Part shown: positions 1 through 7,410 of the stretch, in pieces | Numbering within the stretch: position 1 is the first letter of the stretch | Layout: each line of letters opens with the position of its first letter | Assembly: GCA_949742895.1 (NCBI GenBank) | Contig: CATJRT010000171.1 | Coordinates: 1-12,706 of the forward strand | Direction: 5' to 3' | From: an uncultured Eubacteriales bacterium | Lineage (GTDB): Bacteria; Bacillota_A; Clostridia; Oscillospirales; Oscillospiraceae | Length of the DNA: 12,706 nt | The notes under the pieces: generated by a model | What the model saw: the letters and a program-made list of their open reading frames with translations, nothing else | What the model was told of the DNA's origin: nothing | Database searches by the model: none | Translations under genes and position numbers: made by a program

Positions 1-1068
1 GCGGTACAGGGGGAGCCATTCGCTGCCCCGCTTCTTCATCACGTTCTCCAGGTATTCCTTCCAGCACAGCTTGTCCTTGTCCTCGTCCTTTACCACCGCG
101 CCCTGCAGTCCGGCGGCCAGGTCCCCGGCGGTGATGCGCCCGTCCCCGAAGCTGCCTGCCAGCGCCATGGAATTGCACAGCAGGGAGATGGCCTCGGCGG
201 TGGAAAGAACCCCGGAGGTGGTTTTCAGCTTCTGCTTGCCGTCCAGGGTCGCGCCGGAGCGCAGCTCCCGGAAGATGGTGACCACCTGCTCCACCGTGTC
301 CATATCGGGCTGGTTGGCGTTCAGGTCCAGGCCGCTGGACAGCTGCTCCACACGGGTGCGCACGATGTCCAGCTCGGTGGCCATATCCGACGGGGTGGGC
401 AGAACCACGATGTTGAAGCGCCGCTTCAGCGCCGCCGACATATCGTTGACGCCCTTGTCACGGGTGTTGGCGGTGGCGATGACGGAGAAGCCCTTGGCGG
501 CGGGAACCTCCAGCCCCAGCTCGGGTACGGAGAGCCGCTTTTCCGAGAGGATGGAGATGAGTGCATCCTGCACCTCGCTGGCGCAACGGGAGATCTCCTC
601 TACGCGGGAGATGGAGCCGTCCTCCAGGCAGCGGTAGATGGGGCTTTTCACCATGGCCTCGGGGCACGGCCCCTTGGCGATGAGCATGGCGTAGTTCCAG
701 GAATATCTGATCTGCTCCTCGGTGGTGCCCGCTGTGCCCTGGATGACCCGCGTGGAGTCCCCGTTGACGGCGGCGGCCAGATGCTCGCTGAGCCAGGACT
801 TGGCGGTGCCCGGTTCACCAATCAGCAACAAGGCACGGTCCGTCACCAGCGTGGCGATGGCGATCTCCACCAGCCGTTTATTGCCCATGTATTTGGGGGC
901 AATGTCCACCCCTTTTACCTTTACGCCCCCGGTGATGTAGGTGAGCACCGAGCGGGGGGACATCTTCCATCCGGTGGGGATGGGGTCGGTCTCCGCCGAG
1001 ATCAGTGCGTCCAGCTCCCGCTGGTAAAGCTCCTCCGCCGGGAGACGCTGTACGTTTTTGTCTGCCAT
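1..1068 (-). CDS. MoxR/YehL-type AAA+ ATPase, C-terminus cut by window edge
   Basis: An AAA+ ATPase of the MoxR class, open at the left edge, with 356 codons visible. It starts at ATG 1066-1068, preceded by a GGAGGG site about 8 nt upstream. Residues 84-91 (GEPGTAKS) are Walker A. The Glu pair E157-E158, in VEEISRC, sits where MoxR proteins carry the Walker B DE. ATANTRD (198-204) with N201 is sensor 1, and LKRRF (214-218) supplies the probable arginine finger. A helical lid follows. The VEEISRC and VQDALISILSEK stretches resemble the YehL-like branch, from memory rather than a search. MoxR ATPases usually act as chaperone-like remodelers with a partner von Willebrand A protein; none is seen here, but the operon continues off the edge. 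It lies 15 nt downstream of the HEAT-like gene. The ATPase assignment is firm; the subfamily is moderately sure. Confidence 0.9.
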   Translation of the reverse strand, partial: MADKNVQRLPAEELYQRELDALISAETDPIPTGWKMSPRSVLTYITGGVKVKGVDIAPKYMGNKRLVEIAIATLVTDRALLLIGEPGTAKSWLSEHLAAAVNGDSTRVIQGTAGTTEEQIRYSWNYAMLIAKGPCPEAMVKSPIYRCLEDGSISRVEEISRCASEVQDALISILSEKRLSVPELGLEVPAAKGFSVIATANTRDKGVNDMSAALKRRFNIVVLPTPSDMATELDIVRTRVEQLSSGLDLNANQPDMDTVEQVVTIFRELRSGATLDGKQKLKTTSGVLSTAEAISLLCNSMALAGSFGDGRITAGDLAAGLQGAVVKDEDKDKLCWKEYLENVMKKRGSEWLPLYR

Positions 1069-1083
1069 ATTGTTTCCCTCCAT

Positions 1084-2997
1084 TTACGGCCGCATTTTAT
1101 TCCACTCGTCCCAATCGGGGAACGGTCTGCCCGCCCGGAGCTGTTCTATTGTCCAGGGGAGCGCCAGCTCCGCCATAGCCTGCTCGCGGCCCGCCGGCCG
1201 GATCCATTTTGCGTCCAGTATCTCCTGGCACAGCTCCGCCACCTCGCCGTCGGGCAGGACCTTGTGTGCCTCCTTGAGCAGATCCCAGACATAATAAATG
1301 TATACGGGCTTGCCCTTCTTCATGGATTCGCCTACCACCCCCTTGGGGCTGCCGCCGAATTGCAGCAGGTAGCGGCTGTAGCTGTTCCAGCTCCCGGTTT
1401 CCATCATACGCCTGTGCAGGTAGGGAATGATCTGGGTGCACTGCTCCGGGTCGTTAGGGTTGGCCAGCTCCGCCAGGGCTTTGTCGAACCCGTCCACCTC
1501 ATCCACGCCGCCGAAGGGGTGGTAACGCCCCATGGCGGGCTTGCAGGCCACGCGGACCAGACGGCCGATCCACCGGGAATCCAGGGGCTCCGCGATGGCC
1601 TGCCCCCGGACAATGACATGGCAGTTCTGCATATGGTTCCAATACACCTCGCCCAGCGCCCGAAGCAGGATGTTGTTCAGCGTTTCCTTTTTCTCACCGT
1701 CCAGCAGTGGCTTAATGGTCAGGAGATAGGGGGAGTACTTTTCATAGACCTCCGCCGCAGGCAGGGAGAGCAGCGCGGCATGAAAGCTGGTGAGCAAGTA
1801 GCGGGTTATCTCAGGCCGGCGGTCGAACAGGGTCAGGCAGTAGTCCCGCAGGGGGCCGGGACCGGTTTGCTGCATGACCTCCCGCTGGGTGTCTGTCAGC
1901 CGGACTCCCACGAAAACAGGAGCTTCTTTCTCGGTTTTGAGCCTGTCGATGTCCTCCATACGGCGGTCTGCCCACCGCCAGAATTGCAGCATGGCCGGAG
2001 AAGTCTTTTTCCCGATAGCGCAGGTCCACTGGGTAAAGTCCGCGTTGTCCTTTGCCGGGACGGCGTTGCCGCCGGAGAGCATTTTGTCCACCCGTGCCCA
2101 CAGTCCGGCGGCCACCAGCTCCGCAGCCCAGTCCGTATCGTTGTCCCGCAGAAATTTTACCGACTCGCTGTGGGTCTGCAGTTCAATGGACCAGAATTTC
2201 CGGACCTCCTCGCCGTCCAGCTTTGACAGGGCTTCCAGCGCCGCGTCCCGGTTGGCCCCCCGCTCTGACTTGGCTAAATCCAGCAGCATCCCGGCGTTGG
2301 CCTGATCCCCACCCAGGGCGGTGATAACGGCGGTGCGTACGTCCTTTTTCGATTCGGGCAGCACCTCCCGCAGCCATGGCGTGGCCTGTTCGCCCTCTAT
2401 GGCGGCGATGACCTCCACCCGGCGGGCCATCTCTTTCTTCCCGGTGGGATCGAAGCCCTCCTTCAGCGCGGGCGCCACAGCCGGCCCCAGCTGTTTCAGC
2501 AGCTTGGCGTTCAGGTCAGCGATCTCACCGTAGCCGTCCCCCAACCCCGCCACTACAGCAGGCAGCACCCGGTAGTCCTCAAAGAATTCTGGATGGTTCT
2601 CCCAGGCGGACTGGATAATCTCCATCCGCCCGCCGCCGGTGGTAGTGAGGGCGGTGAGCAGGGGGTTAATCTGCCCATAGGAAATCTGACGGTAGACGCC
2701 GTTGCCCCGGGGCAGGGGGACTAACTCCCCCTCGATGCCGGTGCGTCCCTGGGTGTACGCCACCGCGTCCACCAGGGCCAGCAGGTCCAGCAGCAGGCCC
2801 GAGCGCTGTTCCTGGGGTGCGGCCAGCAGCTTGCCAAGGCCCGCGTCAATCCTTCCAAACACGGGGCTTGCCGCAGCCAGGGGCTTGAAGCTCTCTGCGG
2901 CACGGGTCAAGCGGAAGTCCTCGGATAGCAGGCCGGTTCCGGCAATGGCGGCCTGCTCCAGCCGGGCCTTTACGTCATAAAGAGGCTGTAAGTTCAT
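1084..2997 (-). CDS. HEAT-like repeat protein of the SWIM/MoxR operon
   Basis: A 637-residue, mainly helical soluble protein with no signal peptide or membrane span. Residues about 160-270 show repeated paired helices of alpha-solenoid (HEAT-like) character, for example AALEALSKLDGEEV at 252-265 and the preceding ones around TAVITALGG (222-230). The N-terminal part has a conserved-looking turn-rich stretch, ISYGQINPLLTALTTTGGG (105-123). No catalytic motif was recognised. It lies between the SWIM gene (17-nt gap) and the ATPase gene (15-nt gap), so it is almost certainly co-transcribed with both. Its GGGAGG site overlaps the end of the SWIM gene, about 11 nt before the ATG. Position and size suggest the role of E. 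coli YehM or the DUF5691-type proteins beside SWIM genes, but I could not verify homology. Scaffold or substrate adaptor for the ATPase is inference. Confidence 0.85.
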   Translation of the reverse strand: MNLQPLYDVKARLEQAAIAGTGLLSEDFRLTRAAESFKPLAAASPVFGRIDAGLGKLLAAPQEQRSGLLLDLLALVDAVAYTQGRTGIEGELVPLPRGNGVYRQISYGQINPLLTALTTTGGGRMEIIQSAWENHPEFFEDYRVLPAVVAGLGDGYGEIADLNAKLLKQLGPAVAPALKEGFDPTGKKEMARRVEVIAAIEGEQATPWLREVLPESKKDVRTAVITALGGDQANAGMLLDLAKSERGANRDAALEALSKLDGEEVRKFWSIELQTHSESVKFLRDNDTDWAAELVAAGLWARVDKMLSGGNAVPAKDNADFTQWTCAIGKKTSPAMLQFWRWADRRMEDIDRLKTEKEAPVFVGVRLTDTQREVMQQTGPGPLRDYCLTLFDRRPEITRYLLTSFHAALLSLPAAEVYEKYSPYLLTIKPLLDGEKKETLNNILLRALGEVYWNHMQNCHVIVRGQAIAEPLDSRWIGRLVRVACKPAMGRYHPFGGVDEVDGFDKALAELANPNDPEQCTQIIPYLHRRMMETGSWNSYSRYLLQFGGSPKGVVGESMKKGKPVYIYYVWDLLKEAHKVLPDGEVAELCQEILDAKWIRPAGREQAMAELALPWTIEQLRAGRPFPDWDEWNKMRP

Positions 2998-3014
2998 GGA
3001 AAATCAAACCTCCC

Positions 3015-4457
3015 TCAATATTGCAGGCGGATGATGTCATCCGGCGTAACCACGCTGTAGGGGTGCAGGCAGATGGATTTGTCCATCTCGTCGTAAAACA
3101 TCAGGCCAAACAGGGCGCTGCCCGCCGGTATTTCGCCGGGCAGCATGGTCAGGCGGGCGGCAGAGGCATGGTCTGGGCCGTCCTCTGCCCGGTCCCGGAG
3201 GACAACGCGGCCTCCGTCCGGGTCCTCCAGCGCCAACGTCCCATCCGCCGTCCCCAGCAGTCCAATGGGGACCAGCACCGCCAGAAATTTGGGTAGCAGG
3301 GTGTTTTTGATCTGGCTCTTGGTCAGCTTCACCGCTGCCGCCAGATCGGGCTGGGCCAGGGCGGGAAGTGTGGTGCGTTCCTGGGCTGTCAGGGGGCGGG
3401 AGGCGGCGCTCTCCCAGCGTATGCGGCAGTTATATTCGCCGGGGTATGTATAAAGGGTGGGTATCTCCAGCAGCTCGAACCGGCTGTCCTCCCCCTTCAC
3501 ATATTTCAGCGCCTTCATGGGGCGCAGGTTCAAGGTCTGGTCGATGCGCCCGCTGTTCAGGTCCAGCCACCAGCCCCGCTCCACGTACTCCTTCCGGCTC
3601 TCGTCGTAGGATACGTCGAAGGCAAGCTGGACCAGGCGTACCTGCTCCCGGTAGGCCCCCAGGTTGTGCAGATCTTCCAGCTTCCACACGCCGCCCAGCG
3701 CCGCGAACAGAATGGTGTCCTCAGCGGAAAAGCTGCCGCTGTCCAGCTTTTCCTGGAGGAAAGTCCGGGACTTTTTCAGAGTGGAGCGCAGCGCCACCAG
3801 CTCCCGCAGGGCCTCGACGTAGCCCTGTTCTGCTTGGGCCGGGTTCTTTTGGATGGTTCGCACCGTTAGGGCAATGCGGGAAAAGGCGGCCTGGGGGCCG
3901 GTGAGGTAGTAGCTGCCCAGGTTCTTTGCCAGCTTGTCGTAGGTCTGGGCGGAACTGCCCGCCAGCGTACCGATCCCGGCGGAAAGCAGGTCGTCCACCA
4001 TCTGTTCCGCCATATCCAGCCCCTCCAGTTGCTTGGCCAGCTTCTTCTTTTGGGCGGCGGCGTTGGGCTTTTTGGGCTTGGGGGGCGCGTCTGCGTCCAC
4101 CTCCTTTTTGGCTGTGCGGGCGGCCTGCTTGGCCCGTTTTTCCGCGATGTCCTGGGGCATGTCCGCCGTCTCAAAGGGTTTTGCCGCCAGCAGCTCGAAC
4201 ATCAGCCCCAGGGCGTGCTTGCAGGGAAACTGCCGGCTGGGGCAGGAACAGCGGCAGGTGGGCGCGTCCCGATTGGTAAAGTCGATGGACACCCGGTAGG
4301 GGGTCTTGCCGCTGCCCGCGCACTCGGCCCAGTAGAGGGTATTGTCCGCCGTTCTGTGCAGAGCGGAGAAGCTCCCTTTTTTGGACAGCTTCCGGCCGTT
4401 TTCAGCCGCCGCTGGGTTGGGAGCTTGCAGCAAAATGAATTGTTCCGTCAGTTCCAT
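3015..4457 (-). CDS. SWIM zinc-finger protein
   Basis: A 480-residue protein and the first gene of the operon. The SWIM motif CxC-x6-CxH is complete: C70, C72, C79 and H81 (CSCPSRQFPCKH), with an extra Cys at 68. SWIM fingers bind zinc and are known to contact DNA or proteins. Before it lies a strand-rich region with an aromatic/GSGK turn (about 40-60). After it come a Lys/Ala/Pro-rich linker (103-141), a helical region (about 145-260) and a strand-rich C-terminal part. The start is ATG 4455-4457, with AAGGAGGAG about 11 nt upstream. The stop overlaps the ribosome binding site of the next gene, which favours translational coupling. It resembles YehQ-type SWIM proteins that neighbour MoxR ATPases. 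The SWIM call is sure; the cellular role is unknown. Confidence 0.92.
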   Translation of the reverse strand: MELTEQFILLQAPNPAAAENGRKLSKKGSFSALHRTADNTLYWAECAGSGKTPYRVSIDFTNRDAPTCRCSCPSRQFPCKHALGLMFELLAAKPFETADMPQDIAEKRAKQAARTAKKEVDADAPPKPKKPNAAAQKKKLAKQLEGLDMAEQMVDDLLSAGIGTLAGSSAQTYDKLAKNLGSYYLTGPQAAFSRIALTVRTIQKNPAQAEQGYVEALRELVALRSTLKKSRTFLQEKLDSGSFSAEDTILFAALGGVWKLEDLHNLGAYREQVRLVQLAFDVSYDESRKEYVERGWWLDLNSGRIDQTLNLRPMKALKYVKGEDSRFELLEIPTLYTYPGEYNCRIRWESAASRPLTAQERTTLPALAQPDLAAAVKLTKSQIKNTLLPKFLAVLVPIGLLGTADGTLALEDPDGGRVVLRDRAEDGPDHASAARLTMLPGEIPAGSALFGLMFYDEMDKSICLHPYSVVTPDDIIRLQY

Positions 4458-4476
4458 ATGGACTTGCTCCTCCTTT

Positions 4477-4495
4477 GCCTGCCAGTCCGGCAGGC
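4477..4495 (-). other. Leader hairpin abutting the SWIM gene ribosome binding site
   Basis: GCCTGCC (4477-4483) and GGCAGGC (4489-4495) form a perfect 7-bp stem with a 5-nt loop. On the transcript it ends exactly where the AAGGAGG of the SWIM gene begins. It could expose or occlude that site, but this is inference. No U-tract follows, so it is not a terminator. Confidence 0.5.
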
Positions 4496-4501
4496 GGTAT
4501 C

Positions 4502-4529
4502 AAAATAAAGGCCGCTGCGCGGCTATTTT
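4502..4529 (-). other. Hairpin at the predicted 5' end of the SWIM operon transcript
   Basis: GCCGC (4511-4515) and GCGGC (4519-4523) pair around a 3-nt loop. The stem is extended by AAAATA (4502-4507) with TATTTT (4524-4529), leaving a 3-nt bulge. The predicted transcription start (about 4527) is within its first bases. A 5'-end stem-loop can protect an mRNA. Alternatively, the U-rich stretch after the stem on the minus strand could make a weak attenuator. Confidence 0.4.
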
Positions 4530-4533
4530 TGAT

Positions 4534-4562
4534 ATTGTACCACACCGGCATAGGGATTTCAA
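4534..4562 (-). promoter_or_regulatory. Promoter of the SWIM/HEAT/ATPase operon
   Basis: Read on the minus strand, TTGAAA (4562-4557) and TACAAT (4539-4534) are separated by 17 nt. Each hexamer differs from the sigma-A consensus at one base. The predicted start is near 4527, giving a leader of about 70 nt. Confidence 0.65.
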
Positions 4563-4581
4563 TTCTGCTGCCGGTATTTTA

Positions 4582-4610
4582 TTGATTTGCTGCGGCTGAA
4601 ATGCTATACT
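4582..4610 (+). promoter_or_regulatory. Promoter of the MATE transporter gene
   Basis: TTGATT (4582-4587), a 17-nt spacer, then TATACT (4605-4610), preceded by TG one base upstream (extended -10). The predicted start is near 4617, which leaves a leader of roughly 190 nt before the GTG start. It is back-to-back with the SWIM operon promoter; the two -35 boxes are about 20 bp apart. Confidence 0.55.
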
Positions 4611-4805
4611 TTTAAGGAAGCGTTGAATTAAATGCGTCTACGGCATCTTGCGGAAATTTTGTGGCACAATTTTATTGCAATTTCTTGAAATAAACAAATT
4701 ATTCCTGCAAAATCGCGTTGCATTCTGCCGCAAAGTTTTTCCGCAATCTGCTCTTGCCGATTGAATCAGTCCTTCTTTAAGCGACGGAGAAAGGAGGGGA
4801 GGAGC

Positions 4806-6158
4806 GTGGACCGCGACTTGACAAGGGGGCCAGTGATGGCGTCCATGCTTCGCTTTGCCGTCCCCATGATTTTGGGCGATCTGCTCCAGCAGTGCTATAA
4901 CGTGGCGGATACCCTGATTGTAGGCAAATATCTGGGCCAGTATGCCCTGGCGGCGGTGGGGTCCTCCTTTACCCTGATGACCTTCCTCACCTCTATTCTG
5001 CTGGGACTGTGCATGGGCAGCGGAGCAGTGTTTTCCATCCGCTTTGGCCAGCGCGACCAGGACGGCCTGCGGGAAAACGCTCACGCAGCCTTTGCGCTCG
5101 TCGCAGCGCTCACTGTGGCCCTTAATGTGCTGGCGTTCCTTTGCCTGGACTGGGTTCAGGCTTTCCTTCAGGTGCCGGTGGAGGTCTGGCCCATGATGCA
5201 GGAGTACCTTGCCGTTATCTTCTGCGGTATTGCCGCGACCTTCCTGTACAATTATTTTGCCTCATACCTCCGGGCGGTGGGCGATTCGGTGACGCCGCTA
5301 ATATTCCTGGCGGTGTCTGCGCTGCTGAACATCGCGCTGGATTTGTGGTTTGTGCTGGGGCTGGGCTGGGGCGTATCCGGGGCGGCGCAGGCCACCGTCG
5401 CCGCCCAGTACGTTTCCGGAGCTGGCATCCTGCTCTACACGCTGGTCCGGCATCCCCAGCTCCGCCCAGGGCGAGGGCAGTCTCGCCTGCGGTGGGGAAG
5501 GGTGCGGGAGATCGCCGGGTCCTCCATTCTCACCTGTATACAGCAGTCGGTGATGAACCTGGGTATACTCATGGTGCAGGGGCTGGTGAACAGCTTTGGC
5601 CCTACAGTGATGGCGGCCTTCGCTGCGGCGGTGAAGATCGATGCCTTTGCCTATATGCCGGTGCAGGATTTCTGCAACGCCTTTTCTACCTTTATTGCGC
5701 AGAACTACGGTGCGAAGGAGGAGGGGCGTATCCGCACCGGGCTGCGGTGCGCGGTGCGGGCGTCCGCCGTGTTCTGCGTTGCCGTCTCCGCGCTGGTGTG
5801 CCTGTTTGCGCCCGCTCTGATGGGGCTGTTTGTGGAGGCCGGGGATGTGGAGACCGTGGCGGAGGGGGTGCGCTACCTGCGCATCGAGGGGGCGTTTTAC
5901 TGCGGCATCGGTTGTCTGTTCCTGCTGTACGGCCTGTACCGGGCGCTGGGCAGGCCGGAAATGTCGGTGGTACTGACGATAGTTTCCCTCGGCTCCCGGG
6001 TGGCTCTGGCCTACGCGTTGTCCGCCATTCCCGCTGTGGGCGTGACAGGTATCTGGTGGTCGGTGCCCATTGGCTGGGCGCTGGCGGATGCTGCCGGACT
6101 GGGATATTATGCTCTTCGGCGGGAAAAGCTGTTGAGCTGGCCCGGCGGCGTTCAGTGA
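4806..6158 (+). CDS. MATE family multidrug/metabolite efflux transporter
   Basis: A polytopic inner-membrane transporter of 450 residues, the usual MATE length with room for twelve helices. These proteins export cationic drugs or metabolites in exchange for Na+ or H+. The opening DLTRGPVMASMLRFAVPMIL (4-23), then LLQQCYNVADTLIVGKYLG (26-44), is the standard N-terminal signature. NIALDL (175-180) followed by GWGVSGAAQATVAAQ and QNYGA (299-303) are the matching mid-protein landmarks. I chose GTG 4806 because AGGAGG (4792-4797) is 8 nt upstream and the product then begins like its relatives. An in-frame TTG at 4761 would add 15 residues, rich in Arg and Lys, without a site. It is transcribed alone, divergent from the SWIM operon, and ends before a strong terminator. 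The substrate cannot be read from the sequence. Confidence 0.95.
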   Translation: MDRDLTRGPVMASMLRFAVPMILGDLLQQCYNVADTLIVGKYLGQYALAAVGSSFTLMTFLTSILLGLCMGSGAVFSIRFGQRDQDGLRENAHAAFALVAALTVALNVLAFLCLDWVQAFLQVPVEVWPMMQEYLAVIFCGIAATFLYNYFASYLRAVGDSVTPLIFLAVSALLNIALDLWFVLGLGWGVSGAAQATVAAQYVSGAGILLYTLVRHPQLRPGRGQSRLRWGRVREIAGSSILTCIQQSVMNLGILMVQGLVNSFGPTVMAAFAAAVKIDAFAYMPVQDFCNAFSTFIAQNYGAKEEGRIRTGLRCAVRASAVFCVAVSALVCLFAPALMGLFVEAGDVETVAEGVRYLRIEGAFYCGIGCLFLLYGLYRALGRPEMSVVLTIVSLGSRVALAYALSAIPAVGVTGIWWSVPIGWALADAAGLGYYALRREKLLSWPGGVQ

Positions 6159-6198
6159 GCTGTCTGCGGTACGGCGGCTTAACGGTTTGAACGGAAAA

Positions 6199-6237
6199 AA
6201 CAGGCGCACCGCCCGGTTTTGGGGCGGTGCGCCTGTT
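6199..6237. terminator. Intrinsic terminator between MATE gene and cysK
   Basis: AACAGGCGCACCGCCC (6199-6214) pairs perfectly with 6222-6237 around a 7-nt loop: 16 bp, mostly G-C. On the minus strand it is followed by six T (complement of A 6195-6200), so it is a strong terminator for cysK. On the plus strand only a weak TTATT follows. It sits between the two convergent stops, so it probably serves both genes. Confidence 0.88.
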
Positions 6238-6260
6238 ATTCTGCGGAATCTATATTGCGC

Positions 6261-7193
6261 TCAGTCAGCGAACAGTGGAGTGGATAGGTAGCGGTCGCCA
6301 GTGTCGGGCAGGAGGACCACGATGGTCTTTCCCTTGTTTTCGGGGTGTTTGGCAAGCTGTACCGCTGCCCACACCGCCGCGCCGGAGGAAATGCCTACCA
6401 GCACGCCCTCTGTCCGGCCCACCTGCCTGCCTGCAGCAAAGGCGTCCTCATTTTCCACAGCGATGACCTCGTCATAGATGCTGGTGTTCAGCACGCCAGG
6501 GACAAAGCCCGCGCCGATGCCTTGAATTTTGTGGGCACCGGGGGTGCCCTTGCTCAGCACAGGGGAGGAGGAAGGCTCCACTGCAACCACCCTGATGTTG
6601 GGGTTTTGGCCTTTCAGGTATTCGCCCACGCCGGTGATGGTGCCGCCGGTGCCCACACCAGCTACGAAAATGTCCACCTGCCCGCCGGTGTCCGCCCAGA
6701 TTTCCGGGCCTGTGGTGGCGCGATGGGCGGCAGGGTTGGCGGGGTTGACAAACTGGCCGGGGATGAAGCTGCCGGGCAGCTCCTTTGCCAACTCGTCCGC
6801 TTTGGCAATAGCTCCGTTCATGCCCTTAGCCCCCTCGGTAAGCACCAGCTCTGCGCCATAGGCCTTCATGATCTGGCGGCGTTCGACGCTCATGGTTTCA
6901 GGCATGACGATGATGATGCGGTAGCCCCGTGCGGCGGCCACGCTGGCCAGACCGATGCCGGTGTTGCCGGAGGTGGGTTCAATAATGACTGAGCCTGGCT
7001 TCAGCAGACCTTTTTCCTCGGCGTCGTCGATCATGGCCTTGGCGATGCGGTCCTTTGCACTGCCTGCGGGGTTGAAGTACTCCAGCTTGGCCAGGATGCG
7101 GGCCTGGAGGCCCTCAGCCTGCTCGATGTGGGTCAGCTCCAGCAGCGGGGTGTTGCCGGTAAGCTGGTCGGCGGATGTGTAAATATTGCCCAT
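6261..7193 (-). CDS. cysK: Cysteine synthase A (O-acetylserine sulfhydrylase)
   Basis: A PLP enzyme making L-cysteine from O-acetylserine and sulfide in the cytoplasm. Its 310 residues match the family length. K47, in [11 protein letters not shown] (41-51), is the Schiff-base lysine; bacterial CysK usually reads S-V-K there, so the Ala is a mild variant. TSGNTG (74-79) is the substrate loop. [10 protein letters not shown] (179-188) binds the PLP phosphate, and S270 in GISSGAA contacts the pyridine nitrogen. [12 protein letters not shown] (221-232) is typical of CysK. The start is ATG 7191-7193, with AGGAGGG 7 nt upstream. The reading frame stays open to 7271, but that part has no site and is unlike CysK. 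It is divergent from an Rrf2 regulator, which in Bacillus (CymR) governs cysteine metabolism and binds CysK; regulation by this neighbour is inference. Confidence 0.97.
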   Translation of the reverse strand: MGNIYTSADQLTGNTPLLELTHIEQAEGLQARILAKLEYFNPAGSAKDRIAKAMIDDAEEKGLLKPGSVIIEPTSGNTGIGLASVAAARGYRIIIVMPETMSVERRQIMKAYGAELVLTEGAKGMNGAIAKADELAKELPGSFIPGQFVNPANPAAHRATTGPEIWADTGGQVDIFVAGVGTGGTITGVGEYLKGQNPNIRVVAVEPSSSPVLSKGTPGAHKIQGIGAGFVPGVLNTSIYDEVIAVENEDAFAAGRQVGRTEGVLVGISSGAAVWAAVQLAKHPENKGKTIVVLLPDTGDRYLSTPLFAD

Positions 7194-7301
7194 GATCGGT
7201 CCCTCCTGATATTGAAATAAGTGGAATTTACGCGGCAGGCGTCCCGGCAGGTCAATAAATTTCAGCCGCACAATACCAATTTACTTGATGGGTTTATATG
7301 G

Positions 7302-7330
7302 ATTATATGGGATTGTTGTGCATTTGTCAA
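7302..7330 (-). promoter_or_regulatory. Consensus promoter of cysK
   Basis: On the minus strand, TTGACA (7330-7325), a 17-nt spacer and TATAAT (7307-7302): both hexamers are exact. The predicted start is near 7295, giving a leader of about 100 nt. Such strength suggests that control is by repression. TTATATGG occurs twice, at 7294-7301 and 7303-7310, across the -10 box and start, and could be an operator. Confidence 0.8.
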
Positions 7331-7352
7331 TGGTCATCCTGAAAAAACTGCA

Positions 7353-7381
7353 TTGAATTCCTATCAACCGTGTTGTATAAT
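7353..7381 (+). promoter_or_regulatory. Promoter of the Rrf2 regulator gene
   Basis: TTGAAT (7353-7358), a 17-nt spacer and an exact TATAAT (7376-7381). The predicted start is near 7388, about 23 nt before the ATG. The -35 box is 22 bp from that of cysK. TCAATG (7327-7332) and CATTGA (7351-7356) form an inverted repeat that spans both -35 boxes. Confidence 0.75.
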
Positions 7382-7410
7382 AGGTTTTATTGAGAAGGGA
7401 GAACCGTTCA

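Larger units (their letters stand above)
4458..4805. other. Divergent intergenic region between SWIM operon and MATE gene
   Basis: A 348-bp stretch, visibly more AT-rich than the genes, holding the two promoters and the SWIM-side hairpins listed separately. The transporter leader contains a palindrome TTGTG-G-CACAA (about 4660-4670) and ATTTCTTGAAAT (4680-4691). It also has a distant inverted pair, TTGCGGAAA (4648-4656) with TTTCCGCAA (4738-4746). I recognise no riboswitch class and no small gene here. Confidence 0.6.

Noticed and set aside
781..2226. 481-codon open frame on the plus strand
   Set aside because: It lies antisense to the HEAT-like and ATPase genes. It has His/Pro/Gln-rich composition, no ribosome binding site and no recognisable fold; it is a by-product of GC-rich codon use.
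4761..4805. Upstream TTG start for the MATE gene
   Set aside because: It has no Shine-Dalgarno and would add a basic tail absent from the family; GTG 4806 has AGGAGG 8 nt upstream.
5141..6190. 349-codon plus-strand frame and a 303-codon minus-strand frame (5298-6209) inside the MATE gene
   Set aside because: The MATE frame has clear family motifs throughout. The others are Gly/Arg/Ala-rich or His/Pro-rich shadows without start signals.
7194..7271. Upstream start for cysK giving 336 residues
   Set aside because: The extension overlaps the leader and the ribosome site of ATG 7193, and is unlike CysK N-termini.
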